The notes: generated by a model not told the origin, from the letters alone. 56,708 nucleotides of DNA from an uncultured Candidatus Saccharibacteria bacterium (GCA_903836325.1 CAILQE010000002.1:1-56708), one strand, 5' to 3'; counted from the stretch's first letter, positions 27,601-36,355 are shown. Program-made: numbers and translations.

Positions 27601-27906
27601 TTAAGCTATTTTATTTATTTTAAGAACAGTCTTAAGTTGTCTATGACCTCTAACTTTTCTTACTCGTTTTTTAGCTTTGTATCTTATAGAAAGGACTTTG
27701 TCTGTCTTTTTTGATTCTTCTAGAACTGCTGCTGTTACTTTTGTAGCAGTTTTAGGAGTACCAACATCGATTTTATCTCCGTCTATTACCATCAAAGCTT
27801 CAAAAGATACTTCATCTCCTAGATTTTTTAGTAATTCGACTTCAATAATGTCACCTTCTGAGACGACAAATTGCTTATTTCCTGAACTTATTATTGCTTT
27901 CTTCAT
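27601..27906 (-). CDS. rplU: 50S ribosomal protein bL21
   Basis: 101 aa. The N-terminal strand KKAIISSGNKQFVVSEGD and the basic C-terminal block KKRVRKVRGHRQ, which contacts 23S rRNA, identify bL21. rpmA (bL27) normally follows rplU, but here the next element is a terminator and then gene-free DNA. It is 58 bp downstream of ileS. Confidence 0.94.
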   Translation of the reverse strand: MKKAIISSGNKQFVVSEGDIIEVELLKNLGDEVSFEALMVIDGDKIDVGTPKTATKVTAAVLEESKKTDKVLSIRYKAKKRVRKVRGHRQLKTVLKINKIA

Positions 27907-27964
27907 ATTGAATTTAAGGATAGCATAAATATTTCAATCTGTAAAGACTGCCAGTATTAGCATT

Positions 27965-30853
27965 TTATAGCTTTTCTAGAGCTATCGTAACCTCAAAGTC
28001 GTTTACCTTGTAGTTCTTAGAGAATCCGCCTTTTAATTCATCCCTTATTTCTAGAGTTAAGGTATCAGCCATTATCAAATTCTTCATATATTCGTTTTCA
28101 AGTACTGACTTTAATAGATTGGAATCTGATTGAATTTGTAGAACTATTCTATCATCAACAATTAATCCAGCTTCTTTCCTGGCTTGCTGAATATTTCTTA
28201 TCAATTCCCTAGCGACACCCTCTTGGATTAATTCATCATTCAAATTAAGATCTATCTCTACTCTAGTTTTCAGAGAACTATCTTCTATTACATCTTTAAC
28301 ATTTAATTCTTCTTGGATAATTTTTAATAGGCTATCATTATTTAATTTAGAAGATATTTTAACTGAACTAAGCGGCTGTCTTACTTTAACTGAGTTCTGA
28401 GCCCTAATACTTAACCCCTCGTTAATTATTTCTTTGACTTCGTCCATTAGAGTTATTGCGCCAGCATTAACGCTGCCGTGCTCTGGCCAATCAATAAGGT
28501 GAACTGATTTACCTTCTGTGAGCTTTATATAAAGCTCTTCTGCCATGAAAGGAGCAAAAGGTGCAATAATTATCGACAAATTAACTAATACGTAATGCAA
28601 GGTCTTATATGCGTCGGATTTATCCTTGTCATTATCGCTTTTCCAAAAGCGCTTTCTACTTCTTCTTACATACCAATTGCTAGCATCATCTAAGAACTGA
28701 AATAGCGGTTTTGTAGCTCCGGCAATATCGTATTTATCCATAGATTCAGTTACATCTTTATTTAATTGATGTAACTTACTAACTACCCATATATCTAAGA
28801 TGTTATCTAGTTCTTTTGAAGGATCCTTAGGTAATTCTCCTTTTTCTAGACCACTATCCCATTTATCAACATCGGCATACATAGTAAAGAAGTCATACAT
28901 ATTCCAAATCATATTGAGTTTTCTCAACACATCACTAACTTCTCTATCTGTTAAAGCGAAGCTTTCTCCATTTGTTAACGGACTTGTTAACATCAAGTAT
29001 CTAAATGAATCTGCTGAGAAATTATCCATTAAAATCATTGGGTCAGTGTAGTTTCCAAGTTTTTTACTGAGCTTTTTGCCGTCTGCAGCATTAATATGAC
29101 CAGTACAAATTAGATTAACGAATGGTGATTTGTTAAATAAACCAACATTTACAGCAGTTAAACTATAGAACCATCCCCTAGTTTGATCAATTGCTTCACA
29201 AATAAAATCTGCTGGGAAACTATCCTCAAACTTTTGCTTATTTTCAAAAGGATAATGAAATTGAGCGAAAGGCATAGATCCTGATTCGAACCAACAATCT
29301 ATAACTTTACCGATGTGTTTTAGAATAGTTCCGTCATATTCGAATTCAATATTCATTACATTCGGTAAATGATAGTCGTCTAGACTTAAGCCTGTTAAGT
29401 CTTTCAATTCTTCATAAGATCCAATTATTTTAATTACTTCGGTTCCGTCATTTCGGACACCTTTCCATACGGGTAGAGGTGTTGCCCAGTATCTATCGCG
29501 GCTAATATTCCAGTCAGGTGCAGTTTCTAAAATATTCTTAAATCTACCTTCTTGTAGATGTTTAGGGTTCCAAGAAGTCATCTCGTTAGCTTCAAGCATT
29601 TCTTTCTTTTGTGATTGTATATCCACAAACCAGCTTGGATGAGCTCGATACATTAACTTAGTTCCACATCTGTGACAGTGAGGATATTCATGTCTAATAT
29701 ATTCAACTTTTAGAGCAGTTCCCTCAGCAACCAATGTTTTCGCGATTTCTTTATTTATATCCCAAATATTCTCACCTATCCATCGGCCTTCTGTGTAGTG
29801 ACCATTTTCGTCAACAATTGAAACTAATGGAACATTTTCAGCCTTACATAAGTCATAATCTTCCTCACCGTAAGCAGGTGCTTCGTGTACAATTCCTGTT
29901 CCCGCGTCTGCACTAACAAAATCTGCAGCTAAAACTCGGTGAGCATTGGGGCCATGATTCTGAAAAAGAGGTTCATATTTTTTACCTACTAATTCTTTAC
30001 CTTTTACTTCTTTAAGTTTCGTATAGTTTAAAAGTTTGTGTTTTTCATCGGTCATTACTCTTTCGATTGCTTCATTTCCGATATAGAATTTCTTTCCTTC
30101 GTATTCTATTAATGAGTAGCTTAGTTTTTCATTAACAGCTATAGCAACGTTTGCAGGTAAAGTCCAAGGGGTTGTGGTCCATGCAAGTACGTATTCGTCA
30201 CTACCTTCTAGCTTAAAGAATACGTATACGCTTGGATCTGTATCCATCTGATAACTATTTTCCATAGCAACCTCAGACTTACTGATCGGTGTTGCGTCCT
30301 TAGTGCAATAAACTAGAATCTTTTCACCTTCGTAAATCCGTCCTTTGTCATAAAGCTCTTTAAAAGCCCACCATACTGATTCCATGTACTCTTTATCCAT
30401 GGTCTTATATGCGCCCTCAAATTCTACCCAGCGACCAATTCTATCTATAACATCTTCCCATTCGGTACCAGTCTTAACCATTGCATCACGACATTCGCGC
30501 ACATAGTCTTCAATACTAATTTTTGTTCCAATTTCTTTTTTATTCTTAATTCCAAGTTTTTTCTCGACGAAAACTTCAGCAGGAAGACCGTGGCAATCCC
30601 AACCCCATTTTCTTTCTACCCTATATCCCCGCATAGTCCAATATCTAGCTACGGCATCCTTTAATGTAGATATTAACAAGTGGCCATGGTGTGGTTTTCC
30701 GGTGATAAAAGGTGGACCATCATAAAAAACAAAAGTTTTATCCTTGGGTCTGAAATCTACAGATTTTTCGAATAACTTATGATTTTTCCAATAATTAAGA
30801 ATATCTTTTTCGTATTCTATTGGTTTTTTTCTTTGTCCTTGTTGATACTTCAT
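27965..30853 (-). CDS. ileS: Isoleucine--tRNA ligase
   Basis: 962 aa class I synthetase. The HIGH equivalent is HHGH in FITGKPHHGHLL near residue 58. The CP1 editing domain covers about 190-400 with the conserved WTTTPWTLPANVA. The KMSKS equivalent is KKLSKK in AADGKKLSKKLGN near residue 595, followed by the anticodon-binding domain and a C-terminal extension. It edits misactivated valine in cis. A T-box-like leader of about 210 nt precedes it, suggesting that expression responds to uncharged tRNA-Ile. Confidence 0.96.
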   Translation of the reverse strand: MKYQQGQRKKPIEYEKDILNYWKNHKLFEKSVDFRPKDKTFVFYDGPPFITGKPHHGHLLISTLKDAVARYWTMRGYRVERKWGWDCHGLPAEVFVEKKLGIKNKKEIGTKISIEDYVRECRDAMVKTGTEWEDVIDRIGRWVEFEGAYKTMDKEYMESVWWAFKELYDKGRIYEGEKILVYCTKDATPISKSEVAMENSYQMDTDPSVYVFFKLEGSDEYVLAWTTTPWTLPANVAIAVNEKLSYSLIEYEGKKFYIGNEAIERVMTDEKHKLLNYTKLKEVKGKELVGKKYEPLFQNHGPNAHRVLAADFVSADAGTGIVHEAPAYGEEDYDLCKAENVPLVSIVDENGHYTEGRWIGENIWDINKEIAKTLVAEGTALKVEYIRHEYPHCHRCGTKLMYRAHPSWFVDIQSQKKEMLEANEMTSWNPKHLQEGRFKNILETAPDWNISRDRYWATPLPVWKGVRNDGTEVIKIIGSYEELKDLTGLSLDDYHLPNVMNIEFEYDGTILKHIGKVIDCWFESGSMPFAQFHYPFENKQKFEDSFPADFICEAIDQTRGWFYSLTAVNVGLFNKSPFVNLICTGHINAADGKKLSKKLGNYTDPMILMDNFSADSFRYLMLTSPLTNGESFALTDREVSDVLRKLNMIWNMYDFFTMYADVDKWDSGLEKGELPKDPSKELDNILDIWVVSKLHQLNKDVTESMDKYDIAGATKPLFQFLDDASNWYVRRSRKRFWKSDNDKDKSDAYKTLHYVLVNLSIIIAPFAPFMAEELYIKLTEGKSVHLIDWPEHGSVNAGAITLMDEVKEIINEGLSIRAQNSVKVRQPLSSVKISSKLNNDSLLKIIQEELNVKDVIEDSSLKTRVEIDLNLNDELIQEGVARELIRNIQQARKEAGLIVDDRIVLQIQSDSNLLKSVLENEYMKNLIMADTLTLEIRDELKGGFSKNYKVNDFEVTIALEKL

Positions 30854-31067
30854 ATTTTTTTCCTTGGATATAAAAAATACCCTTAATTTAAGTGTTGGAA
30901 TCCTTTTACAAGGACGGTACCATCCAACTTCTTAATTAGGGTATTTCCTAAAAAAGCTCTTATTTATAGTTTAACGATACTAAATCGATGGGTTCTACTT
31001 GATACAATCTTTCTTCCCATATCCGTATCAATCTTGATTTGTAGTTGATAGCTACTCTAACGGACTA
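30854..31067 (-). promoter_or_regulatory. T-box-like tRNA-Ile-responsive leader of ileS
   Basis: On the minus strand the leader holds the T-box bulge TGGTACC (30922-30916), framed by helices GTTGGA/TTCCAAC and GTCCTT/AAGGAT, the geometry of a T-box antiterminator. The TGGT pairs with the ACCA end of this genome's tRNA-Ile. Outside it is a long stem AAATACCCTAATTAAG / CTTAAATTAAGGGTATTT (30946-30931 with 30892-30875) followed by U residues, i.e. a terminator. Upstream there is room for a short stem I (TTGATAC...GTATCAA). I could not place the ATC specifier codon with certainty. Confidence 0.72.
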
Positions 31068-31073
31068 ATTCGA

Positions 31074-31082
31074 ATTATATCA
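31074..31082 (-). promoter_or_regulatory. Extended -10 promoter of ileS
   Basis: The minus strand reads TTTGATATAAT, an extended -10 (TG-n-TATAAT; the TATAAT is 31079-31074) just after the stop of the upstream gene. The -35 is weak. It would start transcription near 31067. Confidence 0.6.
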
Positions 31083-31099
31083 AACTTAACTTATAACTT

Positions 31100-31366
31100 C
31101 TAGACTACCAGATAAGACTCAAGCTCGTCTTTGGTTGGATAAGATTCTCCCTCCCATATATTCTGAACTTGCCCATCATCTCTAGTAACAACAAATGCAG
31201 GGTATGAAATTACTCCATAAATTTTGGCTTTGTCTGCTCCATCTACTGAATCTATATCTAAAATTTCAATATTAATTCCATAAATTTCTTTTTTTAAAGT
31301 AGCGCAATAATTTTCTATTGCTAATGAATTTTCGGAATTTGGACGATATAGTATTATTAATTTCAT
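31100..31366 (-). CDS. Cysteine-less thioredoxin-fold small protein next to nrdJ
   Basis: 88 aa. The pattern KLIILYRPNSENSLAIENYC, then NIEILDIDSVDGADKAKIYGVISYPAFVV with a cis-Pro after a Tyr, resembles the glutaredoxin/NrdH fold. The CxxC active site is replaced by PNSE, and the only Cys is at residue 20, outside the active-site position. It therefore cannot act as a normal dithiol reductant. It follows nrdJ by 57 bp, with a strong hairpin between, so it may be a structural or regulatory partner of the reductase. Function is unknown. Confidence 0.7.
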   Translation of the reverse strand: MKLIILYRPNSENSLAIENYCATLKKEIYGINIEILDIDSVDGADKAKIYGVISYPAFVVTRDDGQVQNIWEGESYPTKDELESYLVV

Positions 31367-31377
31367 TATTTATAGCT

Positions 31378-31418
31378 TATCGGATAGAAACTTGATGGGT
31401 CAAGCTCTATCCGATAAT
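31378..31418. other. Perfect hairpin between nrdJ and the thioredoxin-fold gene
   Basis: An 11-bp perfect stem TTATCGGATAG (31378-31388) / CTATCCGATAA (31408-31418) encloses a second 5-bp stem CTTGA/TCAAG with a TGGG loop. There is no U-run on the minus strand, so it is more likely an mRNA end-protecting or processing element than a terminator. Confidence 0.6.
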
Positions 31419-31423
31419 TATTC

Positions 31424-34168
31424 CTAGCTACAACCTGTTGTTGATCCACACGAACTACATACATAGCATGATCCGGATCTTTGTGTTTGGTTGCCGCAGT
31501 TATAGCAAAGTGGCGCATTAATATCTGAAACCACTGAATTCTTCTCTAGAGCATCTACGCTTAGATCCACGCTAATAGTTCCTGATGCAGTACTCTCTTC
31601 GACTTCTTTAGGTTCATCTATTAAGCTTAATTGATTTTCCGGTAAGTCATCGATTGAAACTATACCTAATTCAAGTTGATCATCAAAAGATAAGTAATCT
31701 TTAGCTAATCTTCTCAAGATATAGTCAGTTATTGAACTTGCAGTTCTAATTTCTGGATCATCTGTAATTCCAGCTGGCGCAAAGCTAGTTCCCTTCAATG
31801 CTTTCACATACTTCTTTAATGGAACTCCGAATTGCAAACCATTACTAATGCTTATAGCTAGAGAATCCATTAATCCCGATAGGGTTGAACCTTGTTTACT
31901 TACGTTGATGAATAGTTCTCCAGGACTACCGTCGCTATATTCACCGATTGTGAAGTACCCCGTAAGATCAGAAACCTGGAACTTGTAAGTTCGACTTGTT
32001 CTAACTCTAGGTAATTCTTTTCGTTCTTTAAAGTTAACTGTCGCGACTTCTGTAGCTAATTCTTTTACTACATCAGCTTTATCGCCGTCTTTTTTAGCCA
32101 TACTTAGAGGCTGAGCAACTTTACAGTTATCTCTATAAATTGCTACGGCTTTAAGTCCCATCTTCCATGATTGAATATGTAATTCCTCGATATCTTCCAC
32201 TGTTGCAGTTTCTGGCATATTAACTGTTTTACTGATTGCGCCAGATAAAAATGGCTGAACAGCTGCCATCATTTTTACATGTCCTAGATGACTAATTGGG
32301 TTGTCGCCCATAGAGCAAGCAAATACATTTTCATGTTCTTTCTTAAATTCTGGTGCTCCTAAAATTGTTTTTTCAGTGTCGATGTATCTTATGATTGCAT
32401 CAACTTGATCTTTAGAATATCCAAGTGCTGTTAATGCTCTTGGTACTGTTTGGTTAACTATACTCATCGTTCCACCACCTACTAATTTCTTTACTTTAAC
32501 CAAGCCTAAATCTGGCTCAATTCCCGTAGTGTCACAATCCATCATAAGTCCGATTGTTCCAGTTGGAGCAAGTAAACTAGCTTGAGAATTTCTTATTCCG
32601 TATAGTTCACCTAAGTTAACGGCGTCATCCCATGATGACGTTGCTGCATCTAGCAAGTCTTCGCCGACTAGAGAAGCATCAATATCTGAAATTGCGTCTC
32701 TATGCATCCGAATTACTTTTAGCATATTGTCTTTGTCTTTTGCGTATCCAGCAAAAGGACCCACTTTTTTAGCTAATTTAGCACTTACAGAATATGCGTG
32801 ACCAGTCATTAGTGCGGTTATTACAGCTGCCTGAGCTCTTCCTTCTTCACTATCATAAGGAATACCCTGAGCCATAAGAAGTGCGCCAAGATTAGCGTAT
32901 CCAATTCCTAAAGCACGATATGCTCGCGCGTTTTGATCGATTCTCTTAGTTGGGTATGAACTATATCCAACTAAAATTTCTTGAGCTGTAAAAATTAAAT
33001 CAACTGTGTGTCTAAAATCTTCAATCGCAAAACTAAAGTCATCGTTTAAATACTTAAGTAAATTAATAGATGCTAAATTACAGGCAGAATTATCTAAGTG
33101 CATGTATTCACTACATGGATTACTTCCATTAATTCTTCCTGCGTTAGGGGTTGTGTGCCACTTATTAATAGTTGTATCAAACTGCATCCCAGGATCAGCA
33201 CATTCCCATGCTGCTTCAGCAAATTGTCTATAGATATCTCTAGCCTTAACGGTCTTAACTGTTTCTCCTGTCGTAACGGCTTTCAAGTGCCAATCAGAAT
33301 CAGATTCTACGGCTTTCATGAAATCATCAGTTACTCTTACAGATATATTTGCATTTTGATATTGAACTGAAAATGAATCTTTTCCGTCCAAGCTCATATC
33401 CCATCCTAAAGTCTGTAAATCTCGAGCTTTTCGTTCTTCAATAGTCTTACTCCATATAAATTGTTCTATATCTGGGTGATCTACATTTAAAATAACCATC
33501 TTAGCAGCTCTTCGAGTCTTACCTCCACTCTTAATCGCACCAGCTGAAGCATCTGCTCCTCGCATAAAACTAAGAGGACCACTTGCAGTACCAGCACTCT
33601 TACCAAGAGTTTCCATTGATGATCGAATTGAACTGACGTTCACTCCAGATCCGCTACCACCTTTGAAGATCATTCCTTCTTCAACATACCAGTTAAGAAT
33701 AGCTGGCATTGTGTCGTCAACAGATAAAATAAAACAAGCACTAGCTTGCTGTGCGCGCTCTTTAGATCCAATATTAAACCAAACTGGTGAATTGAAAGCA
33801 GCTCTCTGAGTTGCCAAAACATACTTTAACTCTTCTCTAAAATCTTCAGCTTCAGTAGTATTATCGAAATATCCCTCTTGAAGACCTTGTCTAGTAATTG
33901 TGTCTACGACTCTATCGATAAGATGTTTTAGAGAACTCTCTCGATCTTTTGTTCCTGGTGTACCAGAAAAATATTTTTGTGAAACAATATTTATCGCATT
34001 CAATGACCAATTTTCAGGAAACTCTACATCCTTTTGTTCGAATACCGGCTTATCGCTTACCGGATTCTTGATTATCGAATCCTGTTTAACCCACTTTAAT
34101 TGATCGTAACCCTTACTTTTTTTAGGGGTAAAAAGCCTACCCACTCCGATGGTTGTTGTTGATGCCAT
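31424..34168 (-). CDS. nrdJ: Adenosylcobalamin-dependent (class II) ribonucleotide reductase
   Basis: 914 aa, matching the longer NrdJ type with a C-terminal zinc tail. Visible motifs in order are FNSPVWFNIG, the first substrate Cys in ACFILSVDD (about 144), GGSGSGVNVSSIRS, the radical Cys region NPCSEYMHLDNSACNLASIN (about 350), APTGTIGLMMDCDTTGIEPD, and a Cys-rich C-terminus (CYNCGNQTQ...CYVCSSCGSTTGCS) from about 887. It reduces ribonucleotides to deoxyribonucleotides with vitamin B12 as radical source. No cobalamin synthesis genes are in the window, so the cofactor is probably scavenged. Controlled by NrdR encoded upstream. Confidence 0.94.
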   Translation of the reverse strand: MASTTTIGVGRLFTPKKSKGYDQLKWVKQDSIIKNPVSDKPVFEQKDVEFPENWSLNAINIVSQKYFSGTPGTKDRESSLKHLIDRVVDTITRQGLQEGYFDNTTEAEDFREELKYVLATQRAAFNSPVWFNIGSKERAQQASACFILSVDDTMPAILNWYVEEGMIFKGGSGSGVNVSSIRSSMETLGKSAGTASGPLSFMRGADASAGAIKSGGKTRRAAKMVILNVDHPDIEQFIWSKTIEERKARDLQTLGWDMSLDGKDSFSVQYQNANISVRVTDDFMKAVESDSDWHLKAVTTGETVKTVKARDIYRQFAEAAWECADPGMQFDTTINKWHTTPNAGRINGSNPCSEYMHLDNSACNLASINLLKYLNDDFSFAIEDFRHTVDLIFTAQEILVGYSSYPTKRIDQNARAYRALGIGYANLGALLMAQGIPYDSEEGRAQAAVITALMTGHAYSVSAKLAKKVGPFAGYAKDKDNMLKVIRMHRDAISDIDASLVGEDLLDAATSSWDDAVNLGELYGIRNSQASLLAPTGTIGLMMDCDTTGIEPDLGLVKVKKLVGGGTMSIVNQTVPRALTALGYSKDQVDAIIRYIDTEKTILGAPEFKKEHENVFACSMGDNPISHLGHVKMMAAVQPFLSGAISKTVNMPETATVEDIEELHIQSWKMGLKAVAIYRDNCKVAQPLSMAKKDGDKADVVKELATEVATVNFKERKELPRVRTSRTYKFQVSDLTGYFTIGEYSDGSPGELFINVSKQGSTLSGLMDSLAISISNGLQFGVPLKKYVKALKGTSFAPAGITDDPEIRTASSITDYILRRLAKDYLSFDDQLELGIVSIDDLPENQLSLIDEPKEVEESTASGTISVDLSVDALEKNSVVSDINAPLCYNCGNQTQRSGSCYVCSSCGSTTGCS

Positions 34169-34324
34169 TTTTTTAACCTCTCTTAATTGTTATTTACTTC
34201 AAACCTCCCAAGATTTGAATTTTGTTTTTATATATTTTTGTTAGAGTTCTTTGCGACTTTGTCGCTGCCTGAGCTCTCTTGGATACCTAATTTTTTAGGT
34301 AGCTTAGAAAGCTGTCAAAATGTG
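34169..34324 (-). promoter_or_regulatory. Structured leader between nrdR and nrdJ
   Basis: 156 nt. Just after the nrdR stop the minus strand has a perfect TTGACA with an A-rich sequence at -10 distance, then the hairpins AGCTT-TCT-AAGCT, TACCTAA-AAAA-TTAGGTA and GCGAC-AAA-GTCGC, and finally an AGAGAGG ribosome-binding site before ATG 34168. I saw no cobalamin-riboswitch core, so B12 sensing is not claimed. Confidence 0.45.
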
Positions 34325-34792
34325 TTATCCTTTGACCTCTTGCATCTGCCTAATGTTGGATAGTTCTTTCTCGAAGCTAGATATATCTTTAAAATGACGA
34401 TACACGCTAGCGAATCTTACATATGCTACTTCGTTAATTTGAGAAAGATGGTTCATCGCCAGCTCTCCTATTTTGTCTGATTTAACTTCTTGTTCATCTA
34501 AAGAATATAGTTCTTGTTCGATATCGTTTACGAGTTTTTCTATTTGCATACTCGTTACTGGAGTTTTCTCGCAAGCTCTATATAGACCCCCAAGAATTTT
34601 TGTACGATTAAATAATTCTCTACTGCCATCTTTTTTAATGATTATCAGCTGAGGTCTTTCTATTCTTTCGTAAGTCGTAAATCTATGACTACAATTAACG
34701 CACATTCGGCGACGACGAATTGCTTGATCGTCTGCCACATCTCTAGACTCAATTACCTTTATGTCTGTGCTGTGACATTGAGAGCATTTCAT
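34325..34792 (-). CDS. nrdR: Transcriptional repressor NrdR
   Basis: 155 aa. The N-terminal zinc ribbon uses Cys3, Cys6, Cys31 and Cys34, followed by an ATP-cone domain (RPQLIIIKKDGSRELFNRTKI) at about 48-138 that senses ATP/dATP. NrdR represses ribonucleotide reductase genes. It has a perfect ribosome-binding site AAAGGAGGTGA before ATG 34792 and is immediately upstream of its target nrdJ. A matching NrdR-box core lies at its own promoter, suggesting autoregulation. Confidence 0.96.
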   Translation of the reverse strand: MKCSQCHSTDIKVIESRDVADDQAIRRRRMCVNCSHRFTTYERIERPQLIIIKKDGSRELFNRTKILGGLYRACEKTPVTSMQIEKLVNDIEQELYSLDEQEVKSDKIGELAMNHLSQINEVAYVRFASVYRHFKDISSFEKELSNIRQMQEVKG

Positions 34793-34873
34793 TTAATCAC
34801 CTCCTTTTGTCAAAAATTTTGATTATTATTTGTTTAAGTACTTTATAGACTAATATATTTTTAGTGTATATCT

Positions 34874-34883
34874 CTATATATAG
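34874..34883. promoter_or_regulatory. Candidate NrdR box
   Basis: The palindrome CTATATATAG fits the core of the NrdR consensus (CwAtATaTwG) at all ten positions. It lies about 15 bp downstream of the -10 of the nrdR promoter, where a bound repressor would block transcription. A second imperfect inverted repeat CTAA...TTAG follows about 21 bp further downstream. Confidence 0.55.
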
Positions 34884-34897
34884 CGCCTAGTAAGATT

Positions 34898-34926
34898 AAT
34901 ATACCCCCATCCATGGTGTTTATCAA
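34898..34926 (-). promoter_or_regulatory. Promoter of nrdR-nrdJ
   Basis: The minus strand reads TTGATA (34926-34921), a 17-bp spacer and TATATT (34903-34898). It lies 106 bp upstream of nrdR in the gap after ftsZ. Confidence 0.7.
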
Positions 34927-34990
34927 TATTATTTTTGGTGTATTATTTAATACAATTAACAGATTGAAAAAGCACAATAATTAACATTCA

Positions 34991-35014
34991 TATCAGTTAA
35001 TTGATTAACTGATA
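34991..35014. repeat. Perfect inverted repeat downstream of ftsZ
   Basis: TATCAGTTAAT (34991-35001) and ATTAACTGATA (35004-35014) form an 11-bp perfect stem with only TG between, 20 bp after the ftsZ stop. There is no U-run, so it is either a protein-binding palindrome or an mRNA 3' stabiliser. Confidence 0.6.
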
Positions 35015-35034
35015 GTTGTTGTTATTAATACCGT

Positions 35035-36318
35035 CTACTCTTCGTCGCTATTGTCTTGGTGAGAATTTTTTCTTCTCAATCTTCGTAAGAATGAAGGTTT
35101 TTCTAGATCTTCTTCCATATTAGAACGCTGTTCGTCATTGTGGTGATTGTAATTATTCACAGGAGCCTCTTCAACTTCATCGTTCTCAGTCCACATGTTT
35201 GGCATGTCGTTATCTTCTTCTTTATCAAAATGATGTTCAAGCTCTTCTTTATCTAAATCCATGTCGATCTCAGACATATCAGACTTTTTAACTTGTTTAT
35301 CGATACTATCGTAATCTGATTCATTAAGTGAAACTTGGCTTTTAGCTCCTTTAGCAAAATATGATTCATCGAATCCGGTAGCAACTACAGTAATTATAAT
35401 TTCTCCATCAATCTTGTCGTCGATAGATGCACCGAATATGATATTAGCTTCTGGATCAGCGGCTGCAGTAATTGTTTCGGCAGCGGCATTGATTTCATGC
35501 ATAGTTAGATCGCTGCCTCCAATAATGTTGAACAGAACTCCTCTTGCACCATCGATTGATACTTCGAGTAAAGGAGAATCGATAGCTTGTTGAGCCGCAG
35601 CGGATGCTCTATCTTCACCACTTGCGCGACCAATACCCATTAATGCAGTTCCAGCATTACTCATTACAGCTTTAACGTCAGCGAAGTCTAGGTTAATCAG
35701 ACCATTAACTGTAATAAGATCAGATATTCCCTGCACTCCTTGTCTCAATACATCATCAGCAAGCTTAAATGCTTCCATCAAAGGCGTTTGCCTATCAATG
35801 GTTTGAAGCAATCTGTCATTAGGAATAATAATTAGTGTATCAACGGTTTTTCTTAATTTTTCAATTGCTACTTCAGCATTTCTTCTTCGTCTTTCACCTT
35901 CAAATGCAAATGGTTTTGTTGCAAAACCGACTACAAGTATGTTCATATCCTTGGCTATTTTTGCTACAACGTGACCAGCACCACTTCCAGTACCGCCACC
36001 AGCACCTATTGTTATGAACACCATGTCTGCACCTTCTATTGCTTTTCTAATTTCTTCAGAAGATTCTTCTGCTGCCTTTTGTCCTACGCTTGGATCAGCT
36101 CCAGCGCCTAGACCTTTAGTAGTTTCTTTACCGATGTGAATTTTAGTACCAGCTTTTGAGTGATGAAGAGATTGAGCGTCTGTATTTACAGTAACAAAAT
36201 CTACTCCCTCTATGCCAGCTTCAACCATTCTGTTGACTGCTGCACCACCAGCACCTCCAACTCCCACAACCTTAATTTGTGCAAATGTTTCTATAGATGG
36301 TTCAACAATTTGAGACAT
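35035..36318 (-). CDS. ftsZ: Cell division GTPase FtsZ
   Basis: 427 aa. The tubulin signature GGGTGSG is at 107-113 and the T7 region NGLINLDFADVKAVM near residue 205. The globular domain (1-320) is followed by an acidic disordered linker (EEDNDMPNMWTENDEVEE) and a conserved C-terminal peptide PSFLRRLRRKN that would bind FtsA. A short Asp/Glu tail follows this peptide, which is unusual because it is normally at the very end. It forms the Z-ring. It has its own promoter in the gap after ftsA. Confidence 0.97.
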   Translation of the reverse strand: MSQIVEPSIETFAQIKVVGVGGAGGAAVNRMVEAGIEGVDFVTVNTDAQSLHHSKAGTKIHIGKETTKGLGAGADPSVGQKAAEESSEEIRKAIEGADMVFITIGAGGGTGSGAGHVVAKIAKDMNILVVGFATKPFAFEGERRRRNAEVAIEKLRKTVDTLIIIPNDRLLQTIDRQTPLMEAFKLADDVLRQGVQGISDLITVNGLINLDFADVKAVMSNAGTALMGIGRASGEDRASAAAQQAIDSPLLEVSIDGARGVLFNIIGGSDLTMHEINAAAETITAAADPEANIIFGASIDDKIDGEIIITVVATGFDESYFAKGAKSQVSLNESDYDSIDKQVKKSDMSEIDMDLDKEELEHHFDKEEDNDMPNMWTENDEVEEAPVNNYNHHNDEQRSNMEEDLEKPSFLRRLRRKNSHQDNSDEE

Positions 36319-36355
36319 ATAACCCCTTCTTATAAGTGTCTAATTTAATAAAGTT

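Noticed and set aside
34169..34324. Cobalamin riboswitch before nrdJ
   Set aside because: The leader is too short and the conserved B12-box and core sequences are not seen; only simple hairpins are present.
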